DNA of 51,828 nt from Oscillospiraceae bacterium (GTDB lineage Bacteria > Bacillota > Clostridia > Oscillospirales > Oscillospiraceae): the NCBI GenBank assembly GCA_015068065.1, contig SVLE01000010.1, forward strand, positions 1-51,828, read 5' to 3'. This document shows positions 1 through 7,502 of this stretch, in pieces. The notes beneath the pieces are model-generated. The model was not told the origin of the DNA, searched no databases, and saw only the letters and a program-made list of their open reading frames with translations. The first letter of the stretch is position 1; every line of letters begins with the position of its first letter. The translations under genes and the position numbers were made by a program.

Positions 1-23
1 TACAATCACCAGCGCATCCAGTT

Positions 24-60
24 AAAAACTGGAGTGGCGCCGCTCACGCTGCGCCACTCC
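24..60 (-). terminator. Intrinsic terminator, minus strand
   Basis: A perfect 10-bp stem (31-40 with 51-60) encloses a 10-nt loop. Read on the minus strand it is followed by AGTTTTTAAC, so it works as a terminator for transcription coming from the right, the direction of tRNA-Val. On the plus strand there is no T-run. Confidence 0.7.
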
Positions 61-129
61 GCTTAAAACTCAATATTTTCCTACCAGGGGTCTTTTTTGT
101 GCTGTCCGCACAATCTGGACCTGTTCAAA

Positions 130-195
130 GGTTGCAGGGGTTTTTTCTGGTGGACGATACAGGACTTGAACCTGTGACCTCCCGCACGTCAAGCG
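130..195. repeat. Left attachment-like repeat: partial tRNA-Val copy
   Basis: These 66 bases match 2693-2758 with a single mismatch. They hold the 3' part of tRNA-Val(GAC), from the anticodon stem-loop through the encoded CCA, plus 18 bases of 3' flank that include one arm of the tRNA terminator and a T-run. The match stops abruptly at 195/2758. This is the classic product of site-specific integration into a tRNA 3' end: one intact gene and one displaced 3' fragment. The partial copy lacks the D arm and 5' acceptor strand, so it cannot make a tRNA. Confidence 0.9.
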
Positions 196-196
196 A

Positions 197-471
197 TCCG
201 GAGCCATTAGTTGTGTTGCATTTGCTTTACTTTCAATACCTTTGCTCTATTTAGAGCGGATATAGACGGTGATAAAGCCGGAGCTTCTGTCGTACTTTTG
301 TCGTACACCTTCTCGGACATTTTACAGGATAACTCACTCCATATCAACCAGTATACGCAGGCATTTTTAAGATTTTAAAATCTTTTTATCATTGGTGTAC
401 GCAAACGTGCAATTTTCGCTCTATTCCTCTCATTTATAGAGAGTTCTCTCAAAACAAAAGGAGGAAAAACA
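197..471. other. Left end of the island, hairpins and short direct repeat
   Basis: No convincing gene lies between the left repeat and the 568-aa gene. Visible structure: a hairpin GCTCT/AGAGC at 244-257, a direct repeat TGTCGTAC at 288-295 and 299-306 (11-bp spacing, one helical turn), a 16-bp perfect AT-rich palindrome at 369-384, and a CTCTC/GAGAG hairpin near 427-443. Such repeats near an att site could be recombinase arm or excisionase sites, or promoter elements of the downstream gene; nothing here decides it. Confidence 0.4.
207..320 (-). pseudogene. Short open frame beside left repeat, possible integrase tail
   Basis: A 37-codon minus-strand frame starts at the ATG at 320 and stops at 207, 12 bases from the tRNA repeat; the frame stays open for about 16 more codons upstream. 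The product begins MSEKVYDKSTTEAP and ends KVKQMQHN. Integrase genes often end right beside the attachment site, and the position and orientation fit a truncated tyrosine recombinase C-terminus, but I see no R-H-R-Y catalytic residues here. A consensus Shine-Dalgarno is absent. It may equally be noncoding. Confidence 0.2.
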
Positions 472-2178
472 ATGAGCAAAGAAGCAACCGGGCAAATGGG
501 TGCTATCATCGGCAGCGACGCGTATTGGTCCAAAGTCAACAGCAACACCCTGTTTGGCAGTCTGATGGCTTCCCGAACAGACTATCAGGCCACAATAGGG
601 CAGCTTGGCACGAAAGCCGCCGCTGCCATCGAGGAAGTTTACGAGGATTTATCCAATCTTGGTGCCAAGATCCGCTATCTGCCGTCATCAGACAGAAACG
701 CCCTTGCAAAACAGGTGGAGGGACTGTATGATATTTGTAAGATGAGCGGTGTGTCTGTATGGCACAACAACGAATGTGTCCACGGCCTGAACCTGAGTAT
801 CATGTCCCCGTGGACCAGTTCGTTCCGGGATGAGCGGGGTATCGAGAAAGCTATCGAGTTCATTGAGCGCTCCCGCTTTTCGGGCGATGCGGGCATGAAG
901 CTGCTGCAGGAGGCAGCCAGATGGAGCATCTCCTTTGCAGCTGGTGGTGACCGGGAAAAGCAGGAGTTTCTGGAAGCGGTAGCACAGGGAAATCTCAGCA
1001 GCCGTTTTCTGCAGGATGTGGCGGCAGAGTATCAGAACCGTCATACCATTCAGCGGTACGAGGGGCGCTGCGGCTATCCCGTGGGCAGTAAGGCCTATAT
1101 GACCCATTTGGAATCCAACGTCTTTGGTGCGGGTCTGCCCATGCTGATCTGTGCCGCCTCCGGAAATCCCGATTATGAAAAGCTGATAAAGGATGCCCTG
1201 AACTCGGTGGCTGACCAATTGGGCCGGGATCTGGATACCGCCATCCGGGAAAATGATTACATCACGGACGAGACGGCGAACAGGCTGAAAGCGGTGGTAA
1301 CCGAACTGGACCACTGCAGAGTCAGCACCGGGGCCTTGAACAGCAAAATCGAAAAGCTTGCGTGGTTTGTTGGGGGAGACCCGGCCAAGATCAAAGATCT
1401 GCAAAAAGCACTCAACGATTTGGGCGCTGGTCAGCATCTGAAAGAAGATGGCGTATACGGCGAAAAAACGAAACTGGCTGGCGACAAGCTGATAGATAAC
1501 ATATCGGAGCTTTTAACGGATCCGGATAAAGTTCGCAGCCTGTCTAAATGCATAGATTTGTATCTCTTTTTGAAAGACAGTTCAAATGCGTTTCTAACCC
1601 CATATTGGGCGCTCCGTCAAGCACTTAAGGTCGCCATGCCCGTATTGGAGCGAACTATATGGAAGTGGGGAGCTGAACACTATTTACGCCCAAGGGGCTA
1701 TACTGTAGCGGCCTTGCTGCTGGAACACTCGCTGAACAAGTCGCCCAGCAACCTTTATTTTCCTGAATCACATTGGGTTACACAGAAAGTTATGGAAAGC
1801 AGAAGCTTCCAAAAAGTATTTTCCAATCTGAAAAAAAGGATACAAGAAAATCCCGAATTGTATGCTGTGGATGGAAGTGTAGATATAGATTTTCAAGAAA
1901 GCAGCAGTGACACAGACTTGTATTATGGCATTGGGAAATGCAAACTAAAATATACTTGCACGAGAAAAAACTCATCTGTTCAGATAAGTTTTGCAATAGC
2001 CGATAAATACAATTTTGATCGCATCCGATCTATCCGCGGAGATACAGAGAACTTTATCGAAACAGAGTTTGAACTCGGGAATTTGGCAAACGATGCAGGC
2101 CTCATTTCACAAGCGGACGGAGTAATCTCTGTATACCATAGTTACATTTCCTTTAAGCAAACAATTGAATTGAATTAA
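472..2178 (+). CDS. Putative polymorphic-toxin-like effector, 568 aa, unknown function
   Basis: I do not recognise this protein as a whole. It starts at an ATG preceded by AGGAGG at 461-466. There is no signal peptide and no clear membrane segment. Residues 1-300 are mostly predicted helical. About residues 306-345 (LQKALNDLG...EDGVYGEKT) resemble a peptidoglycan-binding-1 repeat. The last 120 residues (about 450-568) form a separate beta-rich looking module with DLYYGIGKC, IADKYNFDRI and a late NLANDAGLISQADG segment; from memory this resembles C-terminal modules of Firmicute secreted or polymorphic toxin-like proteins. A membrane-anchored small protein follows 13 nt downstream, as expected of an immunity gene. 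Cargo of the tRNA-Val island. The toxin role is inference; a structural or defence protein is possible. Confidence 0.55.
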   Translation: MSKEATGQMGAIIGSDAYWSKVNSNTLFGSLMASRTDYQATIGQLGTKAAAAIEEVYEDLSNLGAKIRYLPSSDRNALAKQVEGLYDICKMSGVSVWHNNECVHGLNLSIMSPWTSSFRDERGIEKAIEFIERSRFSGDAGMKLLQEAARWSISFAAGGDREKQEFLEAVAQGNLSSRFLQDVAAEYQNRHTIQRYEGRCGYPVGSKAYMTHLESNVFGAGLPMLICAASGNPDYEKLIKDALNSVADQLGRDLDTAIRENDYITDETANRLKAVVTELDHCRVSTGALNSKIEKLAWFVGGDPAKIKDLQKALNDLGAGQHLKEDGVYGEKTKLAGDKLIDNISELLTDPDKVRSLSKCIDLYLFLKDSSNAFLTPYWALRQALKVAMPVLERTIWKWGAEHYLRPRGYTVAALLLEHSLNKSPSNLYFPESHWVTQKVMESRSFQKVFSNLKKRIQENPELYAVDGSVDIDFQESSSDTDLYYGIGKCKLKYTCTRKNSSVQISFAIADKYNFDRIRSIRGDTENFIETEFELGNLANDAGLISQADGVISVYHSYISFKQTIELN

Positions 2179-2191
2179 GAGGTGTATTCCC

Positions 2192-2659
2192 ATGAGAAAA
2201 AGGCTTGGTGTCCTATTAATAATTTTGTTGCTAACTCTTTTTACCGTGTTGCCACCTTGTGCCTTTTTAGTTTATGGAATATGGTCGACCAGCGTACATC
2301 CTAATTCAATCGTTCCTTTTCCAGAGGGAACACAAATTCTCCGAGAAACAGATAATCACCAGGGCTTTTTCCGCAGTAAGGGGATTGCTGTGATAGTGGC
2401 CCAAATTCCGGAAGATTACATTCAAGCATTCGGAAACAGATTGAAGGAAGAATGGTTTTCTGCCGGTCCTCCCATAGGTCGTGCACGTGACCTGCTGGCG
2501 ACAATCGAAGAAACCAAAGATATTCTTGATTCTCCGAACACGCTATTCAATTACGAGGATGAGGCACTTGCTTTTTTAGAAGAACCCTTTTCTGATTGTT
2601 CCACAGCCATATACGATTTGGAAACTGGACTCTTTTGCTTTCTCGAGTACGACGAATAG
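2192..2659 (+). CDS. Putative membrane-anchored immunity protein, 155 aa
   Basis: The product has an N-terminal hydrophobic segment (about residues 5-29, after MRKR) with the remainder predicted outside the cytoplasm, so it is a small single-pass membrane or exported protein. There is no lipobox that I would trust. The ectodomain contains ETDNHQGFF near residue 51, which resembles the DTHGGFHGDG-type motif I associate from memory with small proteins encoded next to toxin-like genes in Clostridia. AGAGGTG precedes the ATG. It sits 13 nt after the 568-aa gene and is surely cotranscribed. Size, anchoring and position fit an immunity partner that blocks an effector at the envelope; this is inference. 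Confidence 0.5.
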   Translation: MRKRLGVLLIILLLTLFTVLPPCAFLVYGIWSTSVHPNSIVPFPEGTQILRETDNHQGFFRSKGIAVIVAQIPEDYIQAFGNRLKEEWFSAGPPIGRARDLLATIEETKDILDSPNTLFNYEDEALAFLEEPFSDCSTAIYDLETGLFCFLEYDE

Positions 2660-2674
2660 CAACCAGAGATAACA

Positions 2675-2706
2675 AAACCCCTGCAACCTTTCGGTTGCAG
2701 GGGTTT
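2675..2706 (-). terminator. Terminator of tRNA-Val, shared with island genes
   Basis: A perfect 14-bp stem (2675-2688 with 2693-2706) and a 4-nt loop. On the minus strand it ends in GGGGTTTTGTT and lies just past the tRNA 3' end; it can also stop plus-strand transcription from the island. The right arm lies inside the att repeat, the left arm outside it, so the left copy at 130 has only half a hairpin. Confidence 0.85.
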
Positions 2707-2758
2707 ATTCTGGTGGACGATACAGGACTTGAACCTGTGACCTCCCGCACGTCAAGCG
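2693..2758. repeat. Right attachment-like repeat inside intact tRNA-Val
   Basis: Copy of 130-195 with one mismatch (t/a in the T-run). It covers the tRNA-Val 3' half, CCA and the inner arm of the terminator hairpin, and is continuous with the intact tRNA gene. Confidence 0.9.
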
Positions 2759-2786
2759 GATGCTCTACCAGCTGAGCTAATCGTCC
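2711..2786 (-). tRNA. tRNA-Val (anticodon GAC)
   Basis: A complete 76-nt cloverleaf on the minus strand: acceptor GGACGAT/ATCGTCC, D arm GCTC...GAGC, anticodon loop TTGACGT with anticodon GAC, T arm with GGTTCAAGTC, and an encoded CCA. It is the target of the island integration on its 3' side and remains intact. A consensus promoter lies just upstream. Confidence 0.95.
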
Positions 2787-2800
2787 AAACAGCATGGGTT

Positions 2801-2829
2801 ATTATAGCGGCCAGAGCCCTCTTTGTCAA
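2801..2829 (-). promoter_or_regulatory. Consensus promoter of tRNA-Val
   Basis: On the minus strand TTGACA (2824-2829), a 17-bp spacer and TATAAT (2801-2806): both hexamers match the vegetative sigma consensus perfectly, as is usual for tRNA genes. Confidence 0.9.
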
Positions 2830-2901
2830 GACTTTTTTTGCGTTTATAAAAACTTTTTATTTCCTCGCCCCCAACCCCTACCATTCTTCCTTTTTTTGCT
2901 T

Positions 2902-2907
2902 TATAAT
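2902..2907 (+). promoter_or_regulatory. Probable -10 element of pgi
   Basis: TATAAT lies 32 bases before the pgi start codon in an AT-rich stretch. I see no good -35 at the right distance. Confidence 0.4.
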
Positions 2908-2938
2908 AAATATATCTTTTACGAAAGGATCTGACACT

Positions 2939-4267
2939 ATGCTGCAACTTGATCTTTCCAAGCTTTCCTCGTTCCTGCCTGATGACTATCTCGTTTCCCG
3001 AACGCAGGGACTTGAGCTGGCCCATACCATGCTGCAGGAGAGTAACGGCCCCGGCGGTGAGTTTACCGGCTGGGTAAAGCTGCCCGCCAACTACGACAAG
3101 GTGGAATTCGAGCGTATCAAGGGTGCTGCCAAAAAGATCCGCACCGATTCTCAGGTCCTTGTGGTCATTGGCATCGGCGGCTCCTATCTGGGCGCCCGGG
3201 CCGTGATTGAGCTTTTGAACTCCAACAACTACAACCTCAAGAAAAAGGACACCCCAGACATTCTGTTTGTGGGCAACAGCCTGTCCACCGACGCCATGCT
3301 GGAGACCATCGCCCTCATCGGCAACCGGGACTTCTCCATTAACGTCATCTCCAAGTCCGGCACCACCACCGAGCCCGCCGTTGCTTTCCGCATCTTCAAG
3401 TCTCTGATAGAGGCCAGATATGGCAAGCAGGCCGCTGCCAAGCGCATCTACGCCACCACCGACAAGGCTCGCGGCGCCCTGAAAACTCTGGCCGACACCG
3501 AGGGCTATGAGACCTTTGTGGTGCCTGATGACATCGGCGGACGCTACTCCGTCCTCACCGCCGTAGGTCTGCTGCCCATCGCCACTGCCGGTATCGATAT
3601 CGACGCACTCATGTCCGGTGCCCAGAGCGCCATGGACGCCCTTGCTGTTCCCGGCCTTAAAAATGTGGGCTGGCAGTATGCTGCTGCCCGCCACGCCCTG
3701 TACGAGGATGGCAAACGCATCGAGATCCTGGCCGGTTACGAGCCCAGTTTCCGTTTCTTCGCCGAATGGTGGAAACAGCTGTACGGCGAGAGTGAGGGCA
3801 AGCAGGGAAAGGGTCTGTTCCCTGCCAGTGTGGAGTTTACCGCCGACCTGCACTCCATGGGCCAGTACATCCAGGACGGACACCGCAACCTGTTCGAAAC
3901 GGTTATCCGTTTTGAGCAGCCCAGTGGCAAGCTGCTCATCCCCATCGATCCCGACAACGTGGACGGTCTGAACTTCCTGGCCGGAAAGGATCTGTCCTTT
4001 GTGGCCGAGCAGGCTCTGCGAGGCACCATTCTGGCCCACGTGGATGGTGGCGTGCCCAATATTCTTATCACCCTGCCCGCTATCCGTGCCGATGTGGTGG
4101 GCTGGCTGATCTATTTCTACGAATATGTCTGTGGCCTGTCCGGCTACCTGCTGCAGGTCAATCCCTTTGACCAGCCCGGCGTGGAAGCCTACAAAAAGAA
4201 CATGTTCGCCCTGCTGGGCAAGCCCGGCTATGAGGACCGTAAGGCAGAGCTGGAGTCCCGCCTGTAA
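2939..4267 (+). CDS. pgi: Glucose-6-phosphate isomerase
   Basis: Cytoplasmic enzyme that interconverts glucose 6-phosphate and fructose 6-phosphate in glycolysis and gluconeogenesis. The 442-aa product has the length of the short Firmicute Pgi family. The sugar-phosphate-binding SIS motifs are clear: [14 protein letters not shown] near residue 77 and [10 protein letters not shown] near 138. The active-site stretch [15 protein letters not shown] follows near 307 and the C-terminal [16 protein letters not shown] is typical. AAAGGA precedes the ATG. It stands alone, with its own AT-rich promoter region, just outside the mobile island. Confidence 0.95.
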   Translation: MLQLDLSKLSSFLPDDYLVSRTQGLELAHTMLQESNGPGGEFTGWVKLPANYDKVEFERIKGAAKKIRTDSQVLVVIGIGGSYLGARAVIELLNSNNYNLKKKDTPDILFVGNSLSTDAMLETIALIGNRDFSINVISKSGTTTEPAVAFRIFKSLIEARYGKQAAAKRIYATTDKARGALKTLADTEGYETFVVPDDIGGRYSVLTAVGLLPIATAGIDIDALMSGAQSAMDALAVPGLKNVGWQYAAARHALYEDGKRIEILAGYEPSFRFFAEWWKQLYGESEGKQGKGLFPASVEFTADLHSMGQYIQDGHRNLFETVIRFEQPSGKLLIPIDPDNVDGLNFLAGKDLSFVAEQALRGTILAHVDGGVPNILITLPAIRADVVGWLIYFYEYVCGLSGYLLQVNPFDQPGVEAYKKNMFALLGKPGYEDRKAELESRL

Positions 4268-4329
4268 GCGGTTGCGTGCATCGTTCACCCCAGCCCCGGT
4301 TTCTTCCCAAAATTTTCACAATTATCCTG

Positions 4330-4358
4330 TTGAAAAATCCGCTGTGATGTGGTAAAGT
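4330..4358 (+). promoter_or_regulatory. Promoter of the P-loop gene
   Basis: TTGAAA (4330-4335), a 17-bp spacer and TAAAGT (4353-4358) lie 58 bases upstream of the ATG at 4416. Confidence 0.6.
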
Positions 4359-4415
4359 GTATACATGGAATAGGTGGACTCCCACCTGCCACTACAACCG
4401 TAAGGAGTGATACAC

Positions 4416-4826
4416 ATGGTCAGAGTAATCATGGGCAAGAAGGGCTCCGGCAAGACGAAGCAGATGATCGAAATGATCAACGCCGCCGTCCAGACTGAGC
4501 ACGGCAACGTAGTTTGCATTGAAAAGGGCGAAAAGCTCACTTTTGATATCCACTATCAGATCCGTCTGGTAGAGGCTAGCGAGTACGACATCGCCAGCTA
4601 CTCCGCCCTGAAGGGTTTTGTCAGCGGCCTGTATGCCGGCAACTACGACATCACCCATATTTTCATCGACAGCGTCACCAAGATCGCCGGCGGCGATTGC
4701 AACCTTGAGACCGAGAACTTCCTGGACTGGCTGAACGCTTTTTCCGAGAAGCACAACATCAAGTTCACCGTCACCATCAGCGACGATGCCTCTCTGGCTT
4801 CCGAGGGCGTCAAGAAGTATTTCTGA
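4416..4826 (+). CDS. Small P-loop NTPase-like protein, 136 aa
   Basis: The product opens with MVRVIMGKKGSGKT, a Walker A motif at residues 7-14, so it should bind a nucleoside triphosphate. IFIDS near residue 85 could serve as a Walker B strand. There is no further domain and no membrane segment. Relatives in Clostridia are often named after PilT, but the protein is far too short to be a twitching ATPase. I chose the ATG at 4416 because AAGGAG at 4402-4407 sits 8 nt before it; a GTG 9 nt upstream overlaps that site. It is a single-gene unit ended by a strong terminator. Role unknown. Confidence 0.8.
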   Translation: MVRVIMGKKGSGKTKQMIEMINAAVQTEHGNVVCIEKGEKLTFDIHYQIRLVEASEYDIASYSALKGFVSGLYAGNYDITHIFIDSVTKIAGGDCNLETENFLDWLNAFSEKHNIKFTVTISDDASLASEGVKKYF

Positions 4827-4837
4827 TCTGCCGATTC

Positions 4838-4871
4838 AACCGTCCGCAGCGATTGCTGCGGACGGTTTTTT
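4838..4871 (+). terminator. Intrinsic terminator after the P-loop gene
   Basis: A 13-bp perfect stem, a GATT loop and a run of six T. It overlaps the end of the convergent gene at 4870. Confidence 0.9.
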
Positions 4872-5301
4872 ACAGCTCCTGCGCAGATGCACCCAGCAGC
4901 AGCATCGCCCCAGCCAGCGCCAGCGTCTGCAGTTCATCCGCACCATCCGGAATGCGTACGGGCAGTTCCTGCCGCTCCAGCACCGTCCCGTCCATCCGCA
5001 CCAGTTCCCTCTGCACAGCCACCCACAGCCGACTTCCCTCCGCACTGGACAGCGTGATGGTGTCCCGGCCCGACAGACCGTAGCTCACCGCGCTGCGGGC
5101 CTGCAACCCACCAAGCCGATGCGTGACGTTTCCCGGCAGTAGCACGGTTTCGCACTCCAGCTTCCCCCATTCCGTCAGGCACACCCCAGGTGCCACAATT
5201 AAAAGTCCCGGACGCTGGTCCATGCTCACCGCCGGGCCAAACCGAGCCACCAGCCGCCGGGCAAGCTGTTCCCCCCGTTCCAACACCGCGAAACCCGTCA
5301 T
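4870..5301 (-). CDS. Conserved-looking hypothetical protein, 143 aa
   Basis: I do not recognise this gene. The product begins MTGFAVLERGEQLARRL and ends LAGAMLLLGASAQEL. It looks like a compact soluble beta-rich domain with no signal peptide; the hydrophobic C-terminal stretch LQTLALAGAMLLLGA could be a short amphipathic or membrane-associated helix, though it may equally be the closing helix of the domain. AAAGGAG lies at a good distance before the ATG at 5301; the frame stays open upstream, but there is no ribosome site there. It is convergent with the P-loop gene and divergent from parE. Confidence 0.7.
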   Translation of the reverse strand: MTGFAVLERGEQLARRLVARFGPAVSMDQRPGLLIVAPGVCLTEWGKLECETVLLPGNVTHRLGGLQARSAVSYGLSGRDTITLSSAEGSRLWVAVQRELVRMDGTVLERQELPVRIPDGADELQTLALAGAMLLLGASAQEL

Positions 5302-5398
5302 ACGACCGCTCCTTTCTCCCACAGTGTGGGCAGGTGGGGGCGTTTTTATGTTTTTCTGCTTTTTTACAAAGATGTACACCCAATATGTTCTGCTTTTC

Positions 5399-5428
5399 TT
5401 GACTTTCACCCACAAAATGCGGTAATAT
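5399..5428 (+). promoter_or_regulatory. Promoter of the topoisomerase operon
   Basis: TTGACT (5399-5404), an 18-bp spacer and TAATAT (5423-5428) precede parE by about 46 bases. Confidence 0.65.
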
Positions 5429-5474
5429 TATTCTGTATTTTTATTACCTTTCGGAATAGCGAGGTATTGCATAT

Positions 5475-7457
5475 ATGGCTCAGAAAAAAGCAAACTACGG
5501 CAACGAATCCATTTCCTCCCTGAAAGGAGCCGACCGGGTGCGAAAGCGTCCGGGTGTCATTTTCGGCTCCGATGGACTGGAGGGCTGTGAACACGCCGTT
5601 TTTGAGATCCTGTCCAACGCCATCGACGAGGCCCGTGAGGGACACGGCACCCTGATTACCGTCACCCGGTATACCGACCACTCCATCGAGGTGGAAGACT
5701 TCGGCCGCGGCTGCCCCGTGGACTGGAACGAAAAAGAGCAAAAATATAACTGGGAACTTGTGTTCTGTGAGCTGTATGCCGGCGGCAAGTATGGTGCAGA
5801 CGGGGACAACTACGAATATTCCCTCGGTCTGAACGGTCTTGGCTCCTGTGCCACCCAGTATGCCTCGGAATTCTTTGACGCGGTCATCCATCGTGACGGT
5901 TTTGAGTATACGCTCCACTTTGAGAAAGGCGAGAATGTAGGCGGTCTGAAAAAGGAACCCTGGTCAGGTAAAAAGACCGGTTCCAAATTCCGCTGGAAGC
6001 CCGACCTGGAGGTCTTTACCGACATCGACATCCCCGTGGACTACTTCACCGACGTGATCAAGCGTCAGGCAGTGGTTAATGCCGGTGTTACCTTTGTATT
6101 CCGCAACCAGGTGGGCAGTAAATTCGAGACCACCGAGTTCAAATACGAAAACGGCATCGTAGACTATGTGACTGAACTGGCCGGAGAAAGCTCTCTCACC
6201 CTTCCCGTGTTCTGGCAGTCCGAGCGCAAGGGCCGCGATCGGGAGGACAAGCCCGAATACAAGGTCAAGCTGTCTGTGTCCTGCTGCTTCTCCAACAAGG
6301 TGCAGCTGATCGAGCACTATCATAACTCCTCCTGGCTGGAGCACGGCGGCTCCCCGGAAAAGGCCATGCGCTCTGCCTTTGTATCCGCCATCGACGGCTG
6401 GCTGCGCCAGCAGGGCAAGTATCAAAAAACAGAAAGCAAAATCACCTGGAACGACATTCAGGACTGTCTGGTGCTGGTAAGCAACAACTTCTCCACCCAG
6501 ACCAGCTACGAAAATCAGACCAAAAAATCCATCACCAACAAGTTCGTACAGGACGCCATGGCCGACTTCCTCAAGTCCCAGCTGGAAGTCTACTTCATCG
6601 AAAATCCCATGGACGCCCAGAAAATCGGCGAGCAGGTACTCATCAACAAGCGCTCCCGTGAGTCTGCGGAAAAGCAGCGCCTGAACATCAAAAAGAAGCT
6701 CACCGGCTCCATGGATATCTCCAACCGGGTGCAGAAGTTCGTGGACTGCCGTACCAAGGACGTAGAGCGGCGCGAGCTGTATATCGTGGAGGGCGACTCC
6801 GCTCTGGGCAGCGTCAAGCTCAGCCGTGACGCGGAGTATCAGGGCATCATGCCCGTGCGCGGCAAGATCCTCAACTGCCTGAAGGCCGATTACGCCCGCA
6901 TCTTCAAAAGCGAGATCATTACCGACCTGATCCGGGTGCTGGGCTGCGGCGTAGAGGTCAGCGAAAAGCGGGCCAAGGATCTGTCCGCCTTTGACCTTTC
7001 CAACCTGCGCTGGAACAAGGTCGTCATCTGTACCGATGCCGACGTGGACGGTTTCCAGATCCGCACCCTGATTTTGACCATGCTCTACCGCCTGACCCCC
7101 ACCCTCATCAACGAGGGCTACGTGTATATTGCCGAATCCCCCCTGTACGAGATCCAATACAAGGAAAAGACATGGTTTGCCTACTCCGACAAGGAGAAAA
7201 ACGACATCGTCAACGGAGAGCTGGCAGGTAAAAAGTGCACCATCAACCGCTCCAAGGGTCTGGGTGAGAACGATCCGGACATGATGTGGCTAACCACCAT
7301 GAATCCCGAGACCCGCCGTCTCATCAAGGTCATGCCCGAGGACGTGGAGGCCACCGCTCAGGCCTTTGACCTGCTGCTGGGCGATGATCTGCAGGGCCGC
7401 AAGAATCACATTGCGGAGAACGGATATAAATATCTTGATCTGGCTGACATCTCCTAA
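5475..7457 (+). CDS. parE: Type IIA topoisomerase ATPase subunit (ParE/GyrB-like, divergent)
   Basis: ATP-driven subunit of a type II topoisomerase that decatenates or relaxes DNA together with the product of the next gene. The 660-aa product has an N-terminal GHKL ATPase (VRKRPGVIFG, NAIDEA, DFGRGCPVD), a QTK ATPase-sensing lysine in YENQTKKS near residue 347, a TOPRIM with EGDSA near 439 and DADVDG near 521, and the SKGLGE motif near 595. The ATP-lid loop reads LGLNGLG instead of the usual GGLHGVG, and the TOPRIM reads EGDSALGS instead of EGDSAGGS, so it is a divergent paralogue rather than the main gyrase. ParE is the likelier name but GyrB-like activity is possible. Confidence 0.85.
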   Translation: MAQKKANYGNESISSLKGADRVRKRPGVIFGSDGLEGCEHAVFEILSNAIDEAREGHGTLITVTRYTDHSIEVEDFGRGCPVDWNEKEQKYNWELVFCELYAGGKYGADGDNYEYSLGLNGLGSCATQYASEFFDAVIHRDGFEYTLHFEKGENVGGLKKEPWSGKKTGSKFRWKPDLEVFTDIDIPVDYFTDVIKRQAVVNAGVTFVFRNQVGSKFETTEFKYENGIVDYVTELAGESSLTLPVFWQSERKGRDREDKPEYKVKLSVSCCFSNKVQLIEHYHNSSWLEHGGSPEKAMRSAFVSAIDGWLRQQGKYQKTESKITWNDIQDCLVLVSNNFSTQTSYENQTKKSITNKFVQDAMADFLKSQLEVYFIENPMDAQKIGEQVLINKRSRESAEKQRLNIKKKLTGSMDISNRVQKFVDCRTKDVERRELYIVEGDSALGSVKLSRDAEYQGIMPVRGKILNCLKADYARIFKSEIITDLIRVLGCGVEVSEKRAKDLSAFDLSNLRWNKVVICTDADVDGFQIRTLILTMLYRLTPTLINEGYVYIAESPLYEIQYKEKTWFAYSDKEKNDIVNGELAGKKCTINRSKGLGENDPDMMWLTTMNPETRRLIKVMPEDVEATAQAFDLLLGDDLQGRKNHIAENGYKYLDLADIS

Positions 7458-7502
7458 CCGTCTGTCCCCAACCGAGATTTGAACAAATAAGGACTGATTG
7501 CT

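Larger units (their letters stand above)
130..2758. mobile_element. Integrase-less tRNA-Val island (about 2.56 kb)
   Basis: The segment is bounded by a 66-bp direct repeat built on the 3' end of tRNA-Val; the repeat period is 2563 bp. Inside are only two full-length genes (472-2178 and 2192-2659), both plus strand and 13 nt apart, and no recombinase. A short minus-strand open frame next to the left repeat (207-320) could be the tail of a lost integrase but is not recognisable. The last third of the large gene and the small gene are visibly richer in A+T than the chromosomal genes to the right, which fits foreign origin. It could be a decayed larger element or a satellite mobilised by an integrase elsewhere; the sequence alone cannot separate these. 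Confidence 0.8.

Noticed and set aside
4845-5142. Plus-strand frames opposite the 143-aa gene
   Set aside because: No ribosome site and the terminator of the upstream gene lies at their start; the minus-strand frame has AAAGGAG at the right distance.
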